In this document: positions 55,565-64,000 of the stretch, one piece after another
How the letters are laid out: every line of letters starts with the position of its first letter
How positions within the stretch are numbered: the stretch's first letter is position 1
Assembly (NCBI GenBank): GCA_028571685.1
Contig: CM053146.1
Span: 63,769,431 to 63,833,430 of the forward strand
Direction of reading: 5' to 3'
From: Heterohyrax brucei
Lineage: Eukaryota; Chordata; Mammalia; Hyracoidea; Procaviidae
DNA: 64,000 nucleotides
Position numbers and translations under genes: made by a program
The notes under the pieces: generated by a model
What the model saw: only the letters and a program-made list of their open reading frames with translations
What the model was told of the DNA's origin: nothing
Databases searched by the model: none

Positions 55565-56530
55565 AAGAATTATTCTATTTTCTGACAGGGTACTCAGAAA
55601 CAAAATAAACTTTTGAAAGATAAGTAAAATTCCAAATCCTGCTTGTAGAAGAGGAAACACTTATTTTGGGGGTTGTTGGGATTTGAGAGTGGGGCAGTAA
55701 ATGACACCCCAGTTTTCCTGTCAGTCAGAGTTCCGAAGCATCTTTGACAGAAGTAGGGAGAAAGAAGACATCCTGAATTCACATTTCACCTTTTTATTGG
55801 TAGACCTAAGATTGGAGAATGTGACTTAAATATGTGTCAACAGTGGGCATCTTAAGATGGCATGCTGCGAGAGATAGACTCACCTCCCTGCTCACAGGCA
55901 GTGCTGGACCATGAAACCTTCCCTATGTGGTGGCCCAGGCCCACGTAATCAGCATGTTCAAGAAGAATGAGTTGTGTGTTTCTGGAGGGAGGGTAGCTTG
56001 GCACCCAATAAGGAAGGGGAGGTAGGAATCAGGACTCTGTCCCACAGTTTCTATTCCCGGCTTTATGGGTTTAATAACTCACTAGTGCTTGTAGGAAGAA
56101 TAGCAGAAAAGGAGCTGGGAGAGAGGTCCAGGTTCGTAAGCGAGAGCAGTGTTCTCCCTGTGGAAGGAAACAGGAACTGGGCAGGGTGTCTCCAACTTCC
56201 AGTAATAAATGCAACTGTCTCCCAAGGCCATCATCATCCTGGGTAAATTGCTTTCTTCTTACTGGAGATACTGGCTTTTATAAAAGTGCAGTTGGAATTA
56301 AAAAAAAAAAAAAGCAAAACAAATTAAGAAAAGCAAAAACAAACCAAACCGTATTATTGTTTCTGAGGGCGATGCTGTTTCCGTTTTAGCAGAAGCCAAA
56401 GTCAAATACACTGGCATACGTTATTCACTAAGAAAGTCATTGTAAACAACTGTGCTAATTACAGTGTCTTTCAGAAATGGCTTTCAAACGCATGTCTTTG
56501 GAAGCTTAAAGTACCTCGGTGCTTATCTAC
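55565..56530. other. single-copy DNA, no gene seen
   Basis: No recognised repeat. An A-run lies at about 56300-56313. Confidence 0.4.
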
Positions 56531-56535
56531 TTTAC

Positions 56536-56729
56536 TTGAGAGTTGATGAACAGATTGATGGTTTCATGTAAGAGAATATTGCCACTTTCTGTTACAGGTT
56601 GCTGAAATCTCTCCGCTTCAGGAGACCCAGTTTTGGAGTTGTTCTTTCCCTGAACAGGCTGTTTTTCTCCTGATAGGAATGAAAGATATTCAGACCACAC
56701 ATTTTTAGGGGCAACTGGCCTGTCAGTTT
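56536..56729 (-). CDS. candidate internal coding exon, product not recognised
   Basis: 194 bases on the minus strand with no stop in frame. The acceptor side reads 'tgttactttag' just above 56729, and the donor side reads 'caa' then 'gtaaag' just below 56536. The frame begins with two bases completing a split codon and ends on a codon boundary, giving 64 full codons. The peptide starts 'TDRPVAPKNVWSEYLSFLSG' and ends 'LLHETINLFINSQ', with a polar middle rich in Lys, Ser, Gln and Glu. I do not recognise the protein. The evidence is an open frame with splice-like borders in non-repetitive DNA. A chance ORF is the main alternative. Confidence 0.3.
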
Positions 56730-56769
56730 CTAAAGTAACATTTTCGTTCAATAACAAGTAAAACAAATT

Positions 56770-58665
56770 GGTCCAATTAAATTATTCACAGGAATTACAA
56801 AACTTGTCACTTAGAGTCAATGTTAGAATATTCAGGTCATTTAGGAGGCTATGGTTAAAAATAAAATGACCTAAATATATAACTCTACTTTCTTTTTTGT
56901 AAAGGAACTTAAAGCTTTTAATTTTTGTTTGACATTGGTTCTCATTTTGTTTCTATGGGGAATGTAATAGCTACTCTTCTAGTGTTCTAAATAAAGACTG
57001 AAAAACTCTGATTATTTCTCATAGTATATATGCCTCTATTTTTGTGGCTAGGCTGTGAGTCCTGCATCCTTTCTGAAGGCATAAGGGGTTATGTGAGTCA
57101 CAGAAACTGGAGAAGGTGGCAAGCAAATGACTCTCCTCCAAGAAAAAATGGAAGACAATTTGTTAATTGTTCTGATCACTGCTGCTGTGCTTTAAATGAA
57201 GGAACATTTGAAATAGGAACTTGTCCCCGTCTGCTTTTGAGCTGGGACAGTAACTAGAGCATAAAATGTTGAAAATCAATTATGTATTTCAGGAGAATGA
57301 AACAGGCTGACATATTGAAGGCATCTTGTGTTCTGTCTGGTGGACAAAGCAGGGCGGTTACATCATATTCCTCTGGTAAAATTGGGTCCCAGGGGTGAGA
57401 CACAGAGGGTAAGACAACCGAATATACTCAAACTTCACAAAACGTGAGTCTATTTATAAAATCCTTGCCATTTGTCCCGGGAAGGAGTCCTGCCTTAAAA
57501 ATTGGCTCTATTCTTTTTGTTGATCAATAAACAAAGAATCTGATATTTTATTTTACTTACACTCAGCCTTGATTGCTAGCAGTGTGGTAAATTTACAATG
57601 CGTTATATATTCCCCTGCCAGTTGTGTAGTGAGATCTTCGAAGGAGAGGCCAGAGAGAGTTTTAAATTTCTTCTATAACCCCACAGTGCAGACTGGCTAC
57701 ATAGCAGTTTGTGGGTTTTCAGGATGGTTGTGTGGATGTTGTCTCGTGTGCATTTTATGGGCGAGGCACCTGAGGATTGGTTTGTGCTGAGTCCAAAGCC
57801 ACATGATTTGTACGCAGCAGATCTGGGGTCACTTTCTGTTTTCTGTCTCCCAGTTCAGTACATTTCCTGCCCAGCTTAGTACTTGTGTGGTTTATATGCA
57901 GCTTAGACAAAGAAGGCCAAATCTTCTAGTCAACACAGTTGCTACTTGACTACTTACAGTTCCCTGCCAAGTCGGTTTGTCGATTGAAACCATTTGTTAG
58001 ATGGTGACCATTTTGTTTGAGGCTGTTTTTCAGTGAATTTTAGAAACATGTATTATCTTCTGTTTGATCCCTAGAGTATAAGAGTACTTGTCAGTTGGCT
58101 TATGCACTGGTTTTCTAGATTCAGAAACCCCACTCTACCTCTGATGTCTCCCCTTTCCTTTTTTTAGACTACTGTTTCTCTCCTTAGCAGAGGAAAATGA
58201 CTAGTGTCCTGATGATTTCTATAAAGGATATATGCAAGGTGAATGGTTGTGATGGTAAAGAGAAATCAAAGTACCAAGTAGACATCAAGGGTCTCCTGTC
58301 CCAGTTTGGGTTTGCTACTCAAATATCATATGGAAAAGATGAAATAAACTATATAGTATAAGTCTGAGTTTTCAGTAATATTTAAAGGGATCTTGATGTC
58401 AGACAGACAACATTTGTGTCTAGAAAGCAGCTGTTTAAGAAATTTCTGAGTATCATGAAGTTCCTTCTTGGAGAGAGTAGGGTGCATTCTGTCTGACTCA
58501 AGATTGTAAGTGCTCAGAGGATGACCCTGTAAATGTAGAAAATAAACATGTGCGCTGCTTCACAGTTGGAAGACCATGCATGCAGGCTGGATATGCCCTT
58601 TTTTTTTCCCAGATGAAATGCCATTTGCAAAGTAATTTTAAACTTGATTATATTTTACATGCCTA
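56770..58665. other. single-copy DNA, no gene seen
   Basis: No repeat or second exon recognised on either strand. Short frames at 57030-57257 and 57569-57790 look random. Confidence 0.4.
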
Positions 58666-58667
58666 TT

Positions 58668-58905
58668 TTAAAAAAAAATTTATTGTGGTTTTAAGCAGAA
58701 GTTGACAATCCAAATCAAATTTGCCATAAAAAGCCCCTAAAACACACCACTATGCAACTGTCCCCCACTCCAGCCTCCCCTGCGACAGGACCCTCCTCTT
58801 TTCCACCCTGTCCTTCTTGGATCCATTCAGCCAGCTCCTGTTCCCCTCTGCTCTCTCATCTCGCTTCTGGACAGCCTCATGTATGTATGTATATATGTAA
58901 GCCAA
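58668..58905 (-). mobile_element. 5'-truncated L1, 3'-UTR fragment (older variant)
   Basis: 'aaatttattgtggttttaag', 'ccaaatcaaatttgccataa', 'acaccactatgcaactgtcc' and 'cctgcgacaggaccctcc' match the variant at 4900. An (atgt)n run follows at 58879-58899. Confidence 0.75.
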
Positions 58906-59017
58906 GAAGCATACATATTGTCTGACAGCAAAAAAATAAGACCCTCATGGGATGATGTGGGGTATTCTCTTGAACTTGCTGATTTCTAGCTGCCCAGGCT
59001 GTTAGTGCTTGTGTACA

Positions 59018-59122
59018 TTTTTTTTTATTATTACTGTGACTGAGTGAAAATGTACATTCCCATGTAAATTTACATGCGTACCTGTGTGCAGCTTCCACTG
59101 CTCTCCCTGCCTGGTGACATGG
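59018..59122 (-). mobile_element. very short L1 3' end
   Basis: T-run, then 'gactgagtgaaaatgtacat', 'catgtaaatttacatgcgta' and 'ctccctgcctggtgacatg'. Only about 100 bases of the full-length L1 subfamily were copied. The flanking 'gtgtacattttt' (59011) and 'ggtgtacatttt' (59121) suggest a target-site duplication 'gtgtacatttt'. Confidence 0.9.
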
Positions 59123-59129
59123 GTGTACA

Positions 59130-59695
59130 TTTTGAATACTGTTATAAAGCAGGTGAGGAGATCAAAACCTCTTGTCAGCGCTGCCCAGCGTCCCACAGTT
59201 CAAAGGTAGACAGTTATATAGTATTCGGCAGAAAGCCTCCCCTTTTGTATATCTGTTGAGAGAAAAGAGAGATGGGAGAGTTTGGGTGGACCATTTTATG
59301 ATGAAGAAGAACAGCCTGATGGCAGTAGACAAATATTAAGTCTATCCCACCAGCCTTGTACTGTGTTTGTTACAGATAACAGCCCACAAGGCCTCTGGAA
59401 TGAAAAGAAAGCCTACTGGTGTGTTGTTAAAATAGTTACTGGTGTTCTTTCCAAACTATTATGGGACATGCAGTGTGTAGCATTTGGGAACATGAACATA
59501 TAGTGTAATGGGGGTTTTGAGGGATCATTAACAACTGTAGCAAATAGCGTGGACCAGATTCTACAGGTTCCAGGTAATTCTTGAATTGTATCTCAATTCA
59601 CCCTATGCCTTTTTCTTTTTTGATCATAAAACAATTCTGTAGATAATGTTAAAATATTAAAGCCCCGGGACAGAAGTTTGAAAGTTGTGTGCCTT
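59130..59695. other. non-coding DNA, no gene seen
   Basis: No recognised feature. Confidence 0.35.
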
Positions 59696-59699
59696 CAGG

Positions 59700-59942
59700 G
59701 ACCAGCGGGTGTTAACATCTAATAGTTATAGAGCAGTTACCGTGTATCAGACTCTTAAGTGCATGGCACCTACTAGCACGTTTACAACCCCGTACAGGCC
59801 AGAGGAGCTCTGCATATTAATATCCCTGCTTTGTGGATGGGAAGCTGAGGCCCACAGAGATGAACTACTTCCATGGCCAGGAAGTGGCACATCTGGGATT
59901 CCAGCTCTGAAGTCTCTGCTCCAGAACTGAGCTCCTTGGAGA
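59700..59942 (+). repeat. MIR, near full length
   Basis: 'gagcagttaccgtgtatcag', 'gggaagctgaggcccacaga' and 'tctgggattccagctctga' follow MIR order. Confidence 0.85.
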
Positions 59943-60639
59943 TACCTGAGCTGTGCACAGGTGAAGCTCACAAGGAAGGGAGGGAGGGTCCACAGCCCCA
60001 GTTGCCTAGCTACTGTTGAGTGGTATGTGGGCTTGGACTGCCAGCATTTCTAGATTTTACAGAGAAGCTGTGTATCCTTATGTATGGGTAACCTCTGAAT
60101 TTGCAAATGTTGACAACCTAATTCAGTAAAAAAAAAAAAAGAACAACAAAACATGTGAGCTAAACAGACTGTAGTCTGCTAGTTTGGGATGTTTGTTCTT
60201 GGAGTTTCAGGGTAACCTTGCACTTACTCTTTGTGTACTCCTAGGCAGTGGTCACTTGCCATTGTTTGGACCCAGACGCAGGGTCTTGCTGCTCTTTGCT
60301 TTCCCAGCTGTGACTTTCATATAGCACTTTTCAGACAATGTGTGCCCAGTGAATGAGTGTGTACAGCACCCGTGATTTCTTCCTGTGCGCTGCCAAGAGT
60401 TCACTGAAAGTCTAATTTAAAACAAAGCAAAAGCAGCCAATTTTGAGAAGCTCATATCCTTTCATAGCAGAGCTTTGTAATTTATTGTTTCATTTTGGGC
60501 CCCTTTGATTTAACAAGGTTGATTAAAATAGGACTTTAAAGTGGTTTTGTTGTAGCTTTTTGCCTCCTCTTTTGAGAGTTCACCAGAGAAACTCAAAGGA
60601 GTGTTTGTGTAGTGCACAGACAAACCTGACCCTCCTATT

Positions 60640-60735
60640 TTAATAATAGTTGCCGGTATTCATCACATGCTTGCTCCATGCTAGGCACTGTGTCAATGAC
60701 TTTCCTTATTTCTTTTAACTTACAGGCAGTCAGCT
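60640..60735 (+). repeat. MIR-like fragment
   Basis: 'tattcatcacatgcttgctc', 'catgctaggcactgtgtcaa' and 'tgactttccttatttc' match the 5' half of MIR. Confidence 0.6.
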
Positions 60736-60997
60736 GAGAGTTTGTGAATTTAGATTGAATTTTAGAACTGGAAGGGTTTGGACAGGATCTAATCCAGGTA
60801 GCTGATTTTACATATAGAACTGTTCTCAAGATTTGACACTAGTCCAAAATCTTAACAACCCTCTTGGACACACATTTGGTAGGTTGAGTGGTAGACCTAG
60901 AATGCTTTGGAAATACACATCTGTAGAATACTGTAGCTACAACCCTTTTGGACACACAGGTATATTGTGGTACAGCCAGAACTCACTTGGACATGTA

Positions 60998-62295
60998 GAA
61001 GGTCTGACAATTAAGTTCTCAAACGTGCCACTGTGAGCTTATATTGGCAACACTGCATGAACAACTCGGTAAGGTTTTATAACCTTGGTATATCAGTGTC
61101 TAACAGCTGTGTTTGTGTAGACATGTGGTGGTGTCTTGCTGAGTGGCATTCATTATTGTTGTGGTGTGTTTTTTTTTTTGTGCCCTTGCCAAAATGTCCG
61201 AACTTGAATTACAGCCATGAACAAACATTCAACTTCTTGTTGAACTTGGCGAGAGTGGAAATAAAATCAGTGACGTGTTTGTTCAGGTATGTGGGGATAA
61301 TGCCATGAAGGAAACGGCAGTGTACAAATAGATTAAACATTTTTCTGAGGGGAAAGAAAGCTTCCTTGACAAAGTAAGGTCAAGGGGGTCAGTTATGAGC
61401 AGAACTGACGAAAACATTGGAGAAATTCATTGAATTATGTGTAAAAACTGTCAGCTAACTGAGAAGCACAGCAGACCAAGTAAACGTCAGTAGAGAAAAA
61501 GTTAGGAAAATCTTAACTGAAATTATTGACATAAGAAAGGTGTGTGCCAAAATGGTCCTGAAGGAGCTCAGCAGTGAACAAAGGAGAGCTGCAGTATGCC
61601 AGTACCTTTTGGAGAGGCATGACAATGTTTGGGGCCATATTCTCACTGGCGATGAATCATGGCTGTAACAATAGGACCCTGAGACAAAGTGTCCAAGTGC
61701 ACCGTGGAAGTCAGCCAATTCTCCATGACCAAAAAAGTTCCGTCAGTCCAAATCAAGAGTCAAACGATGTTGCTAACTTTTTGTGATATCAGAGGGATTG
61801 TTGAATTTGTACCAACTGGATGGTTAACCAAGTTTATTATTTGGAAGTGCTGAAAAGGCTGTGTAAAAAAGTTAGATGAAAATGACCTGAACTTTTTGCC
61901 CCTGACTCATGGCTCTTGCTTTACAACAAGGCACCAGCTCACACAGCAGTGTTGGTAAGGGAATTTTTAGCCATTAAACAAACAAATGTATTGGAACACC
62001 CTCCTTACTCAGCCAGTCTGGTCCCCAGTGACTGTTTTATTTAGCTGAAGGTAAACGAGACATTGAAGGGAAGGCATTTTGATGATGTTCAGGACATCAA
62101 GAGTAATATGATGACAGCTCTGATGACCATTTCAGAAAAAGAGTTCCAAAATTGCTTTGAAGGGTGGTCTAGGAGCTGGCATGGGTGCATAGCTTCCTAA
62201 GGGGAGTACTTCAAAGGTGACCATAGTAATATTCAGCAGTGTGGTGTGTAGCACTTTTTCTAGGATAAGTTTGCAAACGTAGTTGGCACACCTCA
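60998..62295 (+). mobile_element. full-length mariner DNA transposon, inactive
   Basis: 1298 bp between TA dinucleotides (60996 and 62296), the normal mariner length. Inverted ends: left 'ggtctgacaattaagttctc' and right, read inward, 'ggtgtgccaactacgtttgc'. Both approach the ends of the palindromic derivatives at 23565 and 38505. It encodes a decayed transposase and is the fullest copy of this family in the window. Confidence 0.92.
61190..62206 (+). pseudogene. mariner transposase, inactivated
   Basis: Cut-and-paste transposase of about 340 codons. It starts near 'MSELELQP' at 61192. The N-terminal DNA-binding part has 'DNAMKETAVYK' near 61296. The catalytic region has 'TGDESW' (first Asp) near 61649, then 'KAPAHTAVLVREFLA' near 61930 where the second acidic position looks lost, and 'PSDCFI' (third Asp) near 62026. 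The C-terminus 'EKEFQNCFEGWSRSWHGCIAS' is recognisable in several short lengths. In-frame stops and frameshifts are present, so no enzyme is made. Confidence 0.85.
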
Positions 62296-62539
62296 TATAT
62301 CTGTGAATTGGTACAGCCAGAAACTAATGCCTCCCCACCCTTTGGTCCAGTCATCTTTTTTTCTAGATACCTAGTGTTTCTACTTTTCTTTCTGTTGTCT
62401 ATGGAACAGGGTTTGTTAATCTAAATTAAATTGTAATACTGGATATAAACAGCTTCTGAGCTACTGGTGGTTACTAAAGTGTTTGAAATGGTTTACTGGT
62501 ACTGGTGAGGATTGAATTTAGGGTATCTATTATGAGTTG

Positions 62540-62738
62540 GGAGTACCTGGGTGACACAGATGGTTAAGCCCTGAACTCTCCTAACTGGAAAGTTTGGTGG
62601 TTTGAACTGATTCAGTGGTTCCTTGGAAGAAAGGCCTGGCAATCTGCTTCTAAAAGGTAATAGCCTTCAAGATTCTATGCAGTGAATAACACATGGACTG
62701 CTGTGAGTGGAGTTAATGGGAGCTGGTTTGATTTTGAT
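62540..62738 (+). mobile_element. AfroSINE-related SINE, type II
   Basis: 'gggagtacctgggtgacaca', 'gtggtttgaactgattcag', 'tccttggaagaaaggcctgg' and 'caatctgcttctaaaagg'. The tail 'gctgtgagtggagttaat' is degraded. Confidence 0.82.
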
Positions 62739-62744
62739 TTCTTA

Positions 62745-63620
62745 TTGTGGGGTACCTGGATTTTGGAATTACCTATGGCCAAGAAAAGAAACCAACATTT
62801 GGACCTCATTAGCAGAGGACTATAAACTAAGCAGTCTGATCGTCTTATAGATAATACTGTAATTAAGAGTGTAAGGAGAATTTTTAACTTAAATAATGTA
62901 TGAGTGATGCACTAATCATCACCTTTATCTAATACTTGATGCTTGTTTGGACATACATTGTGGTACATATTGGTGGTTTTAAAATCAGTGTTTCTAATGC
63001 GGAGGGCAGAGGGGAATCAGGTGCTCACCCTTGATTTAGCAGAACACTGTTAAAGTTTTTCTTTTTAAAAGTTACTCTTTTGGTGACAGAAGACATCTGT
63101 GTTTATGGCAGAAATTTAAAAAGACACAAAAAGGTAATCTCAGAGATTTACTCCAAACATTTGCTGTGAATATTGAAGACAGAAAATTTAATTTACATTT
63201 AACAGAATACAATTGATATTCAAATAGAAGAATTGCTGAATTTCAGCTAATGATTTTTTACAAACTTAATATCCTCTCCACATACCCAAAGATGATTTCT
63301 CTTATTTTTTTGTTTTTTAAATTTTAATTATATGAAAAGGCAGCACAAGGATCCTGTTTACTTTGACCTCAAAGTTCTTATACTGTCCACATGGAAGAGA
63401 AGTCTAAACACCTGGGACATACAGTCATCCTTTGATATCCATGGGGAATTTGTTTCAGGACCCCCAAATCCATGAATGTTCAAATCCCTTGTCTAAAATT
63501 GCATAGTATATGCATATGACCCGTGCATGTCCTCCCATATACATCATATCCTCGGTAGATTACTTATATTGCCTAATACAGTGTGAATGCTGGGAGGAAT
63601 AGTTATTATACAGTAGATAG
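62745..63620. other. single-copy AT-rich DNA, no gene seen
   Basis: No gene or confidently assigned repeat. A phrase near 63420-63540 ('tcctttgatatccatgggg' with 'ccccaaatccatgaatg') resembles an old mammalian DNA transposon of the Tigger/MER type, but I cannot fix its borders. Confidence 0.4.
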
Positions 63621-63623
63621 CTT

Positions 63624-63760
63624 GGAAAATCCTGGTGGCGTAGTGGCTAAGAGCTATGGCTGTTCAAAAGATCGGCAGTTCAGATCTACCAGGTGCTCCT
63701 TGGAAACCCTGTTCTATAGGGTAATTATGACTGGAAATGGACTTAATAGCAGTGGGTTTA
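63624..63760 (+). mobile_element. AfroSINE
   Basis: 'ggaaaatcctggtggcgtag', 'ctaagagctatggctgttc', 'ggtgctccttggaaaccctg' and 'gacttaatagcagtgggttt'. Flanks 'tagatag' at 63614 and 63759 suggest the target-site duplication. A small internal deletion removes the 'ggggcagttctactctg' block. Confidence 0.9.
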
Positions 63761-64000
63761 GATAGGTTTAGGGAATGATGCCAGAGAGCAAAGGTCAAAC
63801 AATGAGTGCTATGAGGAGAGACTGAGCATCTGTGAAGTGGCGGGAGGCTGCAGCAGGGCATGCCGCACATCACTGCATGTGTGGATTCACTGGGCCGTCC
63901 TCACGCAGAAAATGCAAGTTTTGCTTTTTGCAACCTTTTTTTTTTAAAAGTATTTTCAATGTATGTTTGGTTAAATCCCCAGATGCAGAACCCATGGGTG

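Noticed and set aside
1..64000. CRISPR arrays, operons, prophage or other prokaryotic systems
   Set aside because: No regularly spaced repeats, no bacterial gene density; all repeats are eukaryotic retroelements or mariner.

Overview
This is a 64 kb piece of mammalian nuclear DNA made mostly of interspersed repeats. I see no prokaryotic signals, no CpG island and no complete cellular gene. Dozens of AfroSINE copies (boxes resembling 'ccctggtg', 'gctaaccaaaaggtcagcag' and 'tatgagtcagaatcgactc'), a BovB/RTE-type LINE with the same 3' tail, and an L1 with a long, distinctive 3' UTR point to an afrotherian. Elephant or a close relative is the best guess. The window is probably intergenic or deep intronic.

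Layout. 1-11.1 kb: mostly single-copy DNA with AfroSINEs, L1 3'-UTR fragments, a tRNA-Gly-derived SINE and an RTE 3' fragment. 11.1-18.2 kb: one essentially full-length 7.1 kb L1 on the minus strand with decayed ORF1 and ORF2 and A/T-rich target-site duplications. 18.9-25.5 kb: SINE train, old plus-strand L1 remnant, palindromic mariner derivative, L1 3'-UTR piece. 25.9-28.65 kb: an ancient L1 split by an LTR, SINEs, a younger L1 and an RTE copy. 28.6-45.5 kb: ancient mammalian repeats, AfroSINEs, a second palindromic mariner derivative and another L1 3' fragment. 45.7-46.5 kb: a tRNA-Gly SINE split by a solo LTR with 5-bp duplications. 50.1-51.7 kb: ancient L1 split by an RTE copy, next to a 106-bp direct repeat. 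53.8-55.6 kb: a MIR split by an AfroSINE and a second solo LTR of the same family. 56.5 kb: one isolated candidate protein-coding exon (minus strand) with splice-like borders. 61.0-62.3 kb: a full-length but dead mariner.

The parts are related. The RTE fragments carry the tail shared by AfroSINEs and the tRNA-Gly SINE, the usual LINE/SINE partnership. The mariner at 61 kb is a full-length relative of the two palindromic derivatives. The L1 at 11-18 kb represents the source type of several 5'-truncated minus-strand fragments. Nested insertions with target-site duplications give a relative chronology. No undescribed biological system is evident. The best leads are the shared-junction palindromic mariner derivative and the candidate exon. 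Repeat boundaries are approximate unless a target-site duplication is stated, and family names come from recognised sequence, not from a database search.
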